Both the position numbers and the translations under genes were made by a program. Shown in pieces: positions 10,870-21,164 of a DNA stretch of 64,000 nt. The DNA is taken from NCBI GenBank assembly GCA_947095585.1, contig OX352761.1, forward strand, positions 90,128,779-90,192,778, read 5' to 3'. This DNA comes from Nephrocerus scutellatus. Its lineage: Eukaryota; Arthropoda; Insecta; Diptera; Pipunculidae. The first letter of the stretch is position 1; each line of letters opens with the position of its first letter. Below the pieces are notes generated by a model. It was not told the DNA's origin, ran no database searches, and saw only the letters and a list, made by a program, of their open reading frames with translations.

Positions 10870-12978
10870 TCGAAAAATACGCACAGACACAACCTCACTT
10901 CAACGAGCCTGCGATCTTGCAGTCCAGGGTTTAACTCTTTGACGAGTATTGCTGTCCATCTCCCTTTGGTTTCTTACTCCCACGCTGTCTGCCAGATTTC
11001 TAAGGTGCGACACCTTTCTGCTAAGCTCGCTATTGTTCTGCCAACCTCCGCCTTTCTCAGGTATATGGCTTTACGCTCTTTAGCCAAGAGGTGAATTGGG
11101 ATGCACCCTGCTACTACTAGGATGGCTGCTTTGGAGACGTGCGATAAGACGCAGCAGCTCGAAGGGCCCACGCCCTTGCACTTAGGACAGCCTTCTCCGG
11201 AAAATCTCCTTGTCCATAGAGTCTGCCCATATCTCTGCTCCATAAAGAAGAACCGATTGAACCGCTGACATTAAAAGGCGTCGCTTACTGGATCTTGGCC
11301 CACCAATATTTGCCATAAGCCTGCGTAGGGTTGTAACACCTTTCGAAGCCTTATCCGGTCAGTCGAATCTGCTCAAAGAAGCTTAGCTTTGAATCTATTG
11401 CTATGCCTAGATATTTAACTGCTGGCTTAGTTTCTATTACCGTCGCCCCTACCCACATTGGGAGAGAAGGTGGGATTCTCTTTTTTGAAAGTATTGCGAT
11501 CTCCGTTTTATTTAGGGCTAGGGCTAATTCGTGCACCGTCATCCAGTTGTATACTATTCGCATTACATGGTTGAGTTTCAACTGGGCCTGTTTGGTATCG
11601 CGGGCAGCCACGAGCACTGCCACATCATCCGCATAACCAACCAAGTGTGTCTCGTCGGGCATATTTGTTCGCAACAAGCTATCGTAGAACGCATTCCAAA
11701 GGTCTGTTCCTAGAATCGATCCCTGTGCTGCTCCGGCTGTGACTGCCTACCTTCGTTGTCCTTCCTCAGTTTCGTAGATCAGACTACAAGTTTTCAGATA
11801 ATCCGCCAAAATTCGCAACAGGTATACTGGGATGTGGAACTATTGCTTCAGTGCGTCGACCATATCATTCCACATATCTGTGTTGAACGCGTTCTTGGCA
11901 TCAAGCGTCACTAACAGGACAATCCGTGTCGAAAAGTGGTTATAGTGGTCTTCCGCTCTCATAACGTCATTTTCAGAAAATAGCGGAACTTCTGTGTCTG
12001 GTCCACGATTTAGTTCAGGTCTCTCTGGTGATTTGTAAAGAGAGCTCTAAAAATCCTTTCCGTGGTGCTGGCGTACATCAAGCGTTTTGGGTTTGAGCTC
12101 CAAGCTTCTGCAACTAACTTGTAGCCAAGTCTCAAGGATATGCTATTTGCCTCTTCCCGGTTTATTGCGCATTGGGCCTTTCGTCGAAGAGAGAGGAATT
12201 TCCTTTGTATATTCGCGATCTCCGTTTTCCGTTGTCCGTTTTCCATGGCGTGGTTTTCTCCTAGGCATGGATGCCTCGCAGGCCGAACTGATTAGGCCAT
12301 GGTAAAAGATGCTAGTGCCTCAGTCGCAGATCTTGCGTCCAATTCTATGCTCCTCATAGTATCCTCTCCACCATTTTCTAATGCTTCCCTGAACCGTTCC
12401 ACGTTTAACCTTTTCATATTCCATCTTTATCCCGCGAGTCCCTCCGTTGCCTTCTACCCACTTCAAACATAATATACTAGTGATCGCTGCCGCTGTATTC
12501 TTCCATTACCCTCCATTCCTGGATTCGTGGCGCCAAGACTTCAGATGCGAGGGTGATATCAAGGATCGTCTCCGTATGGCGGCGAAAGGTTGTAGTTGAC
12601 CCGCGATTTAATACAAGGAGTTCCACTCTGGCAGCCATTTCCAGGATCAATCTTCCTCTTGTGTCCGGGTTTGGCATACCCCACTCGAGCGCTCCTGCTT
12701 TGTAATCTCCGGCTACTACCATATGTCTCGAAGTTTTAAGAATTTCATCTTCCAGGGCATCAAGCTTTGCTTTGAACTCGGCAATCCTTTCATTAGAAGT
12801 AAAGTAACAACTAATGAAGGTAGTTTTCGATGACTTGACCCAGACATAACCTCTGTCAGCTCCATGACTTTTAACATGAACTCCTCCATTGGGGATCCAG
12901 ATAGCAGAAGTACCCAGTAGATCGGAGGTGGTCAGCAGTCTTGCTTCTATTCATGTTGCCCTGTATAACACGGATCAT
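10870..12978 (-). pseudogene. R1-like ORF2: endonuclease and reverse transcriptase
   Basis: ORF2 starts at 12978 with 'MIRVIQGNMNRSKTADHL'. The endonuclease continues 'TSAIWIPNGGVHVKSHGADR', 'FISCYFTSNE', 'MVVAGDYKAGALEWG' (GDF motif, here GDY), 'TRGRLILEMAA', 'ILDITLASE' and 'EEYSGSDH' (catalytic SDH). The RT shows a 'LDAKNAFNTDMWNDMVDAL' block near 11900, 'GAAQGSILG' near 11720 and 'HLVGYADDVAVLVAARDT' (active site YADD, 11600-11640), then 'KPAVKYLGIAIDSKLSF'. The C-terminal part at 10974-11243 contains 'AAILVVAGCIPIHLLAKERK'. There are many frame changes and a deletion after the first 18 codons. Downstream domains are missing. Clade naming (R1-type) is moderately sure. Confidence 0.8.
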
Positions 12979-13274
12979 AGGCGGTTACTGGCCGCCTGGA
13001 GTGCCCCACGGAACACCTGGTATTTGCCGGTTCCTAGAAAGTGGGTTAAATCTGCCTGGTCCACTCCTTTTTCTGAGCAGAGTACACAACCCAAGTAGCA
13101 ATTTGTTTGCTATTAAGAAAGATTTTCTTTTATCAGGCAAAATCAGAAGTTATTCAGAAAGTGTTAAGCAAAATTTTAGTTATGTCTGAATACTTTGCCT
13201 ATATTGAAAATATAAGTTCTGATTTTGCTTAAATTTTTGCTAAAATTCAGAATGTTTAAAAATATTAATTTATT

Positions 13275-13393
13275 CTGAAGGTTTTGCTTAATTTCAGCTC
13301 TGATTCAAAGCAAAATAGTTTTCTTAAATACATGGCGTTTCTAAGAAAATTATTTTGCTCTGAATCAAAGCTGAAATTAAGCAAAACGTTCAG
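13275..13393. repeat. Long hairpin where satellite orientation flips
   Basis: Two arms of about 53 bp (13275-13327 and 13341-13393) are inverted copies with only a few mismatches, separated by 13 bp. Each arm carries the satellite phrase 'gcttaatttcagctc' / 'gagctgaaattaagc'. To its right the units run forward, to its left a degenerate unit runs in reverse. Confidence 0.85.
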
Positions 13394-13439
13394 ACTTATT
13401 TGAAATTTTCAAACATTCTGAAATCTAGCAATTCGAGTT

Positions 13440-15880
13440 GCAAAACCAGAGATAATTTTGACAATATTTTTGCTATTTATATGCAGCGTTTTTAAGCAAA
13501 CTATTTTGCTCTGATTCAGAGCTGAAATTAGGCAACACGTTTAGACTAAATAAAAATTTTCAAACACTCTGAATTTTAGCAAAAGCTAGTTGCAAAATCA
13601 GAACATTTTTTACCAATATTTTTGCTATTTTTCAGCGTTTTTTAAGCAAACTCTTTTGCTCTGATTCAGAGCTGAAATTAGGCAACACGTTCAGACTAAA
13701 TAAAAATTTTCAAACACTCTGAATTTTAGCAAAAGCTAGTTGCAAAATCAGAACATTTTTTGCCAATATTTTTGCTATTTTTCAGCGTTTTTTAAGCAAA
13801 CTCTTTTGCTCTGATTCAGAGCTGAAATTAGGCAACACGTTCAGACTAAATAAAAATTTTCAAACACTCTGAATTTAAGCAAAAGCTAGTTGCAAGATCA
13901 GAGCATTTTTTGCCAATATTTTTGCTATTTTTCAGCGTTTTTTAAGCAAACTCTTTTGCTCTGATTCAGAGCTGAAATTAGGCAACACGTTCAGACTAAA
14001 TAAAAATTTTCAAACACTCTGAATTTAAGCAAAAGCTAGTTGCAAAATCAGAGCATTTTTTGCCAATATTTTTGCTATTTTTCAGCGTTTTTTAAGCAAA
14101 CTCTTTTGCTCTGATTCAGAGCTGAAATTAGGCAACACGTTCAGACTAAATAAAAATTTTCAAACACTCTGAATTTTAGCAAAATCTAGTTGCAAGATCA
14201 GAGCATTTTTTGCCAATATTTTTGCTATTTTTCTGCGTTTTTTGAGCAAACTCTTTTGCTCTGATTCAGAGCTGAAAGTAGGCAACACGTTCAGACTAAA
14301 TAAAAATTTTCAAACACTCTGAATTTTAGCAAAAGCTAGTTGCAAGATCAGAGAATTTTTTGCCAATATTTTTGCTATTTTACTGCGTTTTTTAAGCAAA
14401 CTCTTTTGCTCTGATTCAGAGCTGAAAGTAGGCAACACGTTCAGACTAAATAAAAATTTTCAAACACTCTGAATTTTAGCAAAAGCTAGTTGCAAAATCG
14501 GAGCATTTTTTGCCAATATTTTTGCTATTTTTCAGCGTTTTTTGAGCAAACTCTTTTGCTCTGATTCAGAGCTGAAATTAGGCAACACGTTCAGACTAAT
14601 TAAAAATTTTCAAACACTCTGAATTTTAGCAAAAGCTAGTTGCAAAATCAGAGCATTTTTTGCCAATATTTTTGCTATTTTTCAGCGTTTTTTAAGAAAA
14701 CTCTTTTGCTCTGATTCAGAGCTGAAATTAGGCAACACGTTCAGACTAATTAAAAATTTTCAAACACTCTTAATTTTAGCAAAAGCTAGTTGCAAAATCG
14801 GAGCATTTTTTGCCAATATTTTTGCTATTTTTCAGCGTTTTTTGAGCAAACTCTTTTGCTCTGATTCAGAGCTGAAATTAGGCAACACGTTCAGACTAAA
14901 TAAAAATTTTCAAACACTCTGAATTTTAGCAAAAGCTAGTTGCAAAATCGGAGCATTTTTTGCCAATATTTTTGCTATTTTTCAGCGTTTTTTGAGCAAA
15001 CTCTTTTGCTCTGATTCAGAGCTGAAATTAGGCAACACGTTCAGACTAAATAAAAATTTTCAAACACTCTGAATTTTAGCAAAATCTAGTTGCAAGATCA
15101 GAGCATTTTTTGCCAATATTTTTGCTATTTTTCTGCGTTTTTTGAGCAAACTCTTTTGCTCTGATTCAGAGCTGAAAGTAGGCAACACGTTCAGACTAAA
15201 TAAAAATTTTCAAACACTCTGAATTTTAGCAAAAGCTAGTTGCAAGATCAGAGAATTTTTTGCCAATATTTTTGCTATTTTTCTGCGTTTTTTAAGCAAA
15301 CTCTTTTGCTCTGATTCAGAGCTGAAAGTAGGCAACACGTTCAGACTAAATAAAAATTTTCAAACACTCTGAATTTTAGCAAAAGCTAGTTGCAAAATCG
15401 GAGCATTTTTTGCCAATATTTTTGCTATTTTTCAGCGTTTTTTGAGCAAACTCTTTTGCTCTGATTCAGAGCTGAAATTAGGCAACACGTTCAGACTAAA
15501 TAAAAATTTTCAAACACTCTGAATTTTAGCAAAAGCTAGTTGCAAGATCAGAGCATTTTTTGCCAATATTTTTGCTATTTTTCTGCGTTTTTTGAGCAAA
15601 CTCTTTTGCTCTGATTCAGAGCTGAAATTAGGCAACACGTTCAGACTAAATAAAAATTTTCAAACACTCTGAATTTTAGCAAAAGCTAGTTGCAAGATCA
15701 GAGCATTTTTTGCCAATATTTTTGCTATTTTTCTGCGTTTTTTAAGCAAACTCTTTTGCTCTGATTCAGAGCTGAAAGTAGGCAACACGTTCAGACTAAA
15801 TAAAAATTTTCAAATACTCTGAATTTTAGCAAAAGCTAGTTGCAAAATCAGAGCATTTTTTGCCAATATCTTTGCAAATA
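13440..15880 (+). repeat. 150-bp satellite array, about 16 units
   Basis: The phrase 'ctcttttgctctgattcaga' recurs at 13651, 13801, 13951 and every 150 bp to 15751, with a first variant at 13501. Units differ by only a few bases, so the array is homogenised. Each unit holds a perfect palindrome GCTCTGATTCAGAGC and many TTTGC/GCAAA and TCTGA/TCAGA words. No unit is open for translation. The last unit breaks off at about 15870 in 'tttgcaaatagcaaatag'. Confidence 0.95.
14101..15450 (+). repeat. 450-bp block duplicated within the satellite
   Basis: The three units at 14101-14550 are almost identical to those at 15001-15450, including rare variants in the same order ('aaatctagttgcaagatc', then 'gctgaaagta' with 'gagaattttt', then 'gctgaaagta' with 'aaaatcgga'). 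By eye the first and third units of the two blocks are identical and the second differs at one base (tactgcg against ttctgcg). This indicates a recent duplication or conversion of a three-unit block at a 900-bp distance. Confidence 0.85.
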
Positions 15881-16450
15881 GCAAATAGAACACATAAATT
15901 GATTTGGGTTTGTTTGCATTTTTTTACAGGTTTGTTTTAAAATATATTTACAAAATATGTTAATTTTCGCAACATAAAAAATATCAAGCCACGTGCCAAG
16001 CAAAAACCCGGTTGTTGGTGGTAATAAAAAAGGTATAAATCTGCCGAAATATATAGATCTTTTTTTTTGGGAAATGGAACAGTCAAACGGGCAATCGGTG
16101 ACAGATTTTCATGTCAAATAATTTTTCTGGTACAAATGTCTATGTATACACCGACACTCGCGCCACACGTTTCAGACGCGCACAAAACTTTAAATCTATA
16201 GTTGGATAAAAATGACTTCAGAGAGGTCGAAAAAACTACTATTGCACGAATCACACGTGCCAGAGGAGACTGATTACATGTGCTCACACGCGGAACCTAA
16301 CTAGCTACTCACAAAATTTCAACTCTCTGGCATTTGTGGAAGTTTTTTAAAAAAGTCCTTAAAAAGTTGAGAAAATCTCTTTTTCACATATTTTTTTTTA
16401 TAATGTACACACGCTAAAGGGGTTTGCACACTTATAATGCTTAGCACAGC
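15881..16450. other. Foldback loop, unassigned part
   Basis: This is non-satellite DNA between the two arms. No coding motif is recognised. The right side at 16380-16460 leads into a retrotransposon fragment. Confidence 0.4.
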
Positions 16451-16454
16451 GTGG

Positions 16455-17095
16455 GCGTTAGGAAATTAGGGAGAGGAAAGGATGAGATGTCTATGCACGC
16501 GTGTCTTAAACGACTGCAGATCATACAAAAGCGGAAACACATAATCAGGCAATTCATTCCACATAACTATCGTGCGGTTAAAGAAGGAATCTCTGAGTTG
16601 GTTAGTACGCCCGCAAATAGGCTTAATGGTGGACCCGTGAGCTCGATTGAGGTTGGAGAATGGGCGGGATGCATTTGGATATTTATTTGGAACACCGCTT
16701 GTGGAAAAAGCAATACAACAGTGACAGGCAGGAAACATTCCATTGTCCCAGACAATACAGTTGTATTCAAGTTTAGGGCGAATATACGCCTTGTAAATAG
16801 TAGCCAGATCTGAAGGAGTGAAGTACATCTTGCTGGCATCTCGCAGCTTTTTTGGCGATTGCAAATATGTGGTCATTCCAACATTCAGAAAGGTATTTAC
16901 TAGTCCCTTTGAGCAGGGTGTTATTAATTCCATAAGCATTCATTTTCGACAAAACTTTACAACTTTACTTTCACCAAATTTATGAATAGACTGGTTCCAC
17001 CTTTCAGTTAGATAAGCCATCAGGTCACCTGTAGAACGCTGCCTACGAAAACCATACTGCTGGTCACTAAGGATTTCACGATATTCACATATAAT
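16455..17095 (-). pseudogene. CR1/Jockey-like RT 3' fragment in the foldback loop
   Basis: Reading down: around 17000-17095 a piece that matches the RT of the copy at 50585-50680 (the region before 'YGFR'). After an internal deletion there is an open frame at 16466-16939 with 'YFTPSDLATIYKAYIRPKLE', then 'RTNQLRDSFFNRTIVMWNEL' and 'VFPLLYDLQSFKTRVHRH'. That is the typical C-terminal end of CR1/Jockey-group ORF2. It belongs to the same family as the fragments at 45232, 49730 and 62340. Its presence inside the loop shows either insertion into the foldback or capture by it. Confidence 0.8.
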
Positions 17096-17479
17096 GATGG
17101 AATTATAATATTAACCCATAGTAATCAAGAAATTATTAATTATTATTATTATTAGCATTTACGCTATTTTTACGTGGAACATAAAACAACATTGAAATTT
17201 TTTTCGCATGTGTCCAAATAGTATAACTATTTTAATTTACAACTAGCTATCTCATTGTTTCTTATTCTTTACTTTTGTTAAGTAGCAGCCATCTTGAAAT
17301 TAAAATAATCAAATCAGTATCTCCTTATCCATATTTGTATGGAAGCCCCCTGAACAAAATTCTGAAAAATTCATAAAAACTTGAAATTTGTAGATTTTTG
17401 GATTATAAAAAAATTGGAAACTTGAAAATTTCAAAACGGAGTAGTTTGGTCAAAAATGCCACATAGAAATAGCGAAAAT

Positions 17480-18190
17480 ATTGGGAAAATTAGTTCTGTT
17501 TTTGCAACTTGCTATGCAAAAACTCAGAATATCTGAAAACTTAATTTAGCCTATTTTTGCTTTATTTCAGCACTGATTTAGAGCAAAGTAGTTTACTCAA
17601 AAAACGCTGCATTTAAATAGCAAAAAAATTAGCAAATCAGCTCTGTTTTTGCAACTCGCTCTACTGAAATTCAGAATGTTTGAAATTTTTAAATTAGTCT
17701 GAACGTTTTTCTTAATTTCAGCTCTGGATCAGAGCAAAATAATTTACTCAAAAACATTGTATATAAATAGCAAAAAAACAGCAAAATCAGCTTTAATTTT
17801 GCAAATCGATTTGGCTAAATTTCAGAATGTTTGAAAATTTTAATTTAGTCCGCACATTTTGCTTAATTTCAGCTCTGAATCAGAGCAAAATAGTTTGCTT
17901 AAAAAACGCTGAAAAATAGCAAAAATATTGGCAAAAAATGCTCTGATTTTGCAACTGGCTTTTGCTAAAATTCAGAATGTTTGAAAATTTTAATTTAGTC
18001 TGAACGTTTTGCTTAATTTCAGCTCTGAATCAAAGCAAAATAGTTTGCTTAAAAAACGCTGAAAAATAGCAAAAATATTGGCAAAAAATGCTCTGATTTT
18101 GCAACTAGCTTTTGCTTAAATTCAGAATGTTTGAAAATTTTAATTTAGTCTGAACGTTTTGCTTAATTTCAGCTCTGCTTCAGAGCAAAA
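17480..18190 (-). repeat. Satellite units in reverse orientation (right arm)
   Basis: Five more or less complete units run in the opposite direction to the left array. The phrase 'tttcagctctg' recurs near 17568, 17718, 17868, 18018 and 18168, again at about 150-bp spacing. They are clearly more diverged from each other than the left-arm units. Together with the left array they form the inverted arms of the foldback-like element. Confidence 0.9.
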
Positions 18191-18257
18191 CTGTTTTGGG
18201 CAGCAAGAATTGCTAATAATTAATATAGACCGATTTTAGCATTGGTTGTATACACAG

Positions 18258-18335
18258 TACTTAGGTCAGATGGTTAAGGAGTCGCTTCATATGCAGAAGA
18301 TGATGGTTCAATTCCCGTATCAGGTAACTTTTCAA
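18258..18335 (+). ncRNA. tRNA-like sequence, degenerate
   Basis: A stretch 'ttaggtcagatggttaagg' resembles a tRNA D-arm (box A), 'cttcatatgcagaag' could form an anticodon stem-loop, and 'ggttcaattcc' resembles box B. The acceptor ends do not pair, so a working tRNA is unlikely. It could be a tRNA pseudogene or the head of a SINE lying in the right arm. Confidence 0.35.
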
Positions 18336-18589
18336 ATACTACTGAATTATTCATAACATAAATAAAAAACTAGCAATGATTTAAAATTCCAGAAAACCCG
18401 AATGAATTTGTGCGGGAGATAGAAAAAATTGTAAAATAGTGAAGAGACGGGGGAAGGGAAGAAGAAAAGAAGAAGGGTGGAAATAATAAAATTACAACAA
18501 TAAAAAATAACACCATCAACAAAAATAACCAGAAAAAAATACAACAATTAAATAAATTGAAAATTTAAATTTTTTTTTTGTTGTTCTTA

Positions 18590-19080
18590 TTTTTCGAAAA
18601 ATTTAGCAAAATTTTCTCTGATTTTTCGAAAAATGTAAGCAACTTTTCTCTGACTTTTCCATGATTCAGCGATTACGCAAAATATAGCGATAGCAAACTA
18701 ATTTGCTTAGTTGCAAATTTATTGCTCCTAAGAAGCTGATCAGAAGGTTTTCGACCTCCACTTTCTTCTGAATACCTACTGTTTTGCTAAAAAATAGTCT
18801 TAATGATTTCTCAAAAAAAAAATTAGCAAAATTTTCTCTGGTTTTTCGAAAAAATTTAAGCAAAGTTTTCTCTGATTTTTCGAAAAAAATGTAGCAAACT
18901 TTTCCTTGATTTTTTGAAAAATCTTAGCAAATTTTTCTCTGATTCAACAATTACGCAAAATACAGCGTTAGCAAACTAATTTGCTTAGATGCAAATTTAT
19001 TGCTCCTAAGAAGCTGATCAGAAGGTTTTCGACCTCCACTTTCTTCTGAATACCTACTGTTTTGCTAAATAACAACTCTC
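18590..19080. repeat. 278-bp direct duplication in the right arm
   Basis: The phrase 'tagcaaactaatttgcttag' occurs at 18691 and 18969. It is followed in both by 'tgcaaatttattgctcctaa' and a long identical stretch ending 'tacctactgttttgctaa'. Upstream of each are short 'ctctgatttttcgaaaaa' repeats. The period is 278 bp, unlike the 150-bp satellite, though the TTTGC/GCAAA words are shared. Confidence 0.85.
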
Positions 19081-19158
19081 AGAATTTCGCAAATTTTGCT
19101 ATTAGGCAACTACTTTTCTCAAATTCAGAGAATAGTTTGCTTGAAATTGTTACTTGGG

Positions 19159-19720
19159 AATGTTCTTGAGCGGTACACCCTCTTGCCATGTGACCGACGC
19201 CGAAGCACTTATAGCTGAGTTTACTCCTAGCTGTCCCGTTGCAGGTTATTGCTATTTGGACGTATTGCAAGCATTTATAGCAGCGCTCGGCAACTGCCCT
19301 CTCACGTACTCTGCACGACAACCAGCCTTTTTTGATTTTCTGCTGCCTAAGGAGTTTCGAGGCCGCTTTGCCATTCATTCCTATGATGACCACTTTTTGT
19401 TCCCTGAGCCTTGGGAAAACAATGATGGTGACTTCTCCCGCATCTGGGATGTCTCGCTTAATTGCAGCCTCTACTTTCTCTTTGTCGGTGTATTCGTCAA
19501 GATCGCGAATCTCCACCTGTATTTTGTGTCCAAGAGTATGTATTTGGCCCTTTTCACCCAGTATTTTCCTCAGTGCCTAGCAAAAACTTTATTTTTTTTT
19601 GTATGCGGACCTAGCTCTAGCATGACATCTCCCGCTCTAGTCTGCCGAATCGCCGTTACTTCCGCCTCAGACTCTTTCGGTTTTGCCCCATTGCGAGTCG
19701 TTCACATCAGCTAAATTAAT
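19159..19720 (-). pseudogene. R1-like ORF1 (gag-like) with zinc knuckles, split
   Basis: Reading down from about 19720: 'EAEVTAIRQTRAGDVMLELG', a frame change, 'LGHKIQVEIRDLDEYTDKEK', 'RDIPDAGEV', 'ASKLLRQQKIKKGWLSCRVR', then knuckles 'RCYKCLQYVQIAITC' (a degenerate CCHC) and 'LSYKCFGVGHMARGCTAQEH'. The protein then stops making sense at 19158, precisely where the satellite-bearing element begins. The remaining few codons of ORF1 appear at 13050-13089 ('VYSAQKKEWTRQI' then stop), just before ORF2 starts at 12978. So a ~6-kb insertion separates the two halves of one retrotransposon. Confidence 0.75.
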
Positions 19721-20290
19721 CCAACTCAAGTCCATTATAGTTGGCCCTTTAAAATGCTGCAGTCACCACAGGAAGTGATAATATATCTCTCCTCCCAACG
19801 ATTGTTTACTTGTAATGAATGCAAAAATCACCCCTTTATGCATTTTCCCCCATTCTGACACACCTTGTATATAATTTTTTTGTTATACCAACTTATTTAT
19901 TTCTTATAATTAACAGCATGTTTTTGTGATCAATCCAATGATAATTGCAAACAAATTAATTAAGAAACCTAATCGGCCTTAAGTTATAATGGCATGGTTT
20001 ATGAAATATTATTACAAATTATTATTCAAATTTTCTGGCATTGGGGAAGAGTTTTCGATGAATATGAATATGAATAAAGCAAATTCTTAAATTCTAACTT
20101 TGATTAAAACTTAATAATTTATTAATAATAATAAACAATAATAAATGCTCATCTTAAGCACAAATATAAGCAACCATAAGTTAAATTATTAAGCCATGCT
20201 ACAAGTGATTTAAAAGATAAGAGAAAAATGCCAAAAACACATGTTTCTTACAAATGTTCAGCATGCAACGAAATTAGAAACTAATGTTCA
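19721..20290. other. Unassigned AT-rich stretch
   Basis: No coding or structural feature is recognised. The first ~20-40 bp may still belong to the 5' part of the R1-like ORF1. Confidence 0.4.
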
Positions 20291-20548
20291 AATTTTTTTT
20301 CATAAAAACTCTACCCCAGAGCGCGCTCGACCGCAGAACTTTTCAAAAAGGAAATCGAACACGAAAGGCGAAAAACTTTTGTTTACATGTTTTTGTTGCA
20401 TGTGTTGTTGTTGTGCTAGTATAAAGAGGGGTAAATCTCCCAAAATATCAAGAGCTGTTTTAGCTCTACGGTAGAGTCGTTTTGAAGGCGAAACGAACAT
20501 CTTGACAGCCAAAAAAAAATCTGGGGCAGAGTTTTACGAAAAAAAATT
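20291..20548. mobile_element. MITE-like element, 258 bp
   Basis: Imperfect terminal inverted repeats of about 29 bp are seen: the left (20291-20320) reads AATTTTTTTTC then TAAAAACTCTACCCCAGA, and the right (20520-20548) is its inverse with G for A at a few places. The interior has no coding capacity. No target-site duplication is obvious. The superfamily is unknown. Confidence 0.65.
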
Positions 20549-21164
20549 AACATAAGATACCGAGAAGCGCTGCATTCATTGCCTGCAAAATTCTGGTGTC
20601 TTTCACCACGTTTGAATATGTGTGCTCTTTGGGTGTTGCACCCAATTTCTCTGCATGATGTTCTAGGCATAATAAACTCATGTTGTAAAAGTAAATCTCC
20701 TCCGTTATTGTTTCTTAAGTTAAGTTTGAGTTTGACTGAGTGAAAGAGTACATTTTTTGAAGAGCTTACGTGTGACTTATTTTCAACGCCAAAGGATCAA
20801 CAGTTTGAGTAACTTTGGGTTGTGGATTTTATTTTATGAGACAGGCGCAGAATAGAAGGAGAATCAGTCATTCTCTGAATGAGGGACTCACAAAGCCAGT
20901 GGGAGCTGCTGCATAAAGCAATTGATTCAGTTTCAGTACGAATTTTCAATCTCAATCGAAAAAACGCGTTCAATACAAAGTATTGTAAAATTGGTCCATT
21001 ACAAAAAGCGCCCGTCAATGAATCCACCCTTATTTTACTGGTGAACTTCGAACTTTTGCAAATGGTAGAAAATTTCAAAAGACATATTATATCAAAAATT
21101 GGATTGTTTGAACGTATTCTATTAAATGTGTCAAATTAGGTTCAAGCACAAAGTCACTCGTAAT
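20549..21164. other. Unassigned stretch upstream of the tRNA
   Basis: No conserved motif is seen. The open frames at 20797-21139 overlap on both strands and look accidental. Confidence 0.4.

Larger units (their letters stand above)
13090..19158. mobile_element. Foldback-like element with satellite arms
   Basis: The element is bounded by short terminal inverted repeats: CCCAAGTAGCAATTTG at 13090-13105 and its inverse (CCCAAGTAACAATTTC on the minus strand) ending at 19158, 14 of 16 matching. Inside, a 150-bp satellite runs in one orientation on the left (13340-15870) and in the other on the right (17480-18190). The arms would therefore fold back on each other, the arrangement of Drosophila FB elements. 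The loop holds non-satellite DNA and a retrotransposon fragment. No transposase is visible, so it is probably non-autonomous. No target duplication is clear beyond a possible AA. It sits inside the ORF1 of the R1-like element, which gives the borders independent support. Confidence 0.7.

Noticed and set aside
13081..13095. A clear target-site duplication for the foldback element
   Set aside because: Left flank ends in 'cacaa' and right flank starts 'aatgt'; only AA agrees, which is too little to claim.
13440..15880. Regularly spaced repeats as a CRISPR array
   Set aside because: The whole 150-bp unit is repeated, with no unique spacers between short repeats, and the surrounding sequence is eukaryotic. 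It is a satellite.
18347..18863. Phe/Leu-rich open frames as membrane proteins
   Set aside because: They arise from A/T-rich satellite-related sequence on the minus strand and have no supporting motif.
19154..19714. 186-codon plus-strand open frame
   Set aside because: It is opposite the R1-like ORF1 with its zinc knuckles, which is the real signal.
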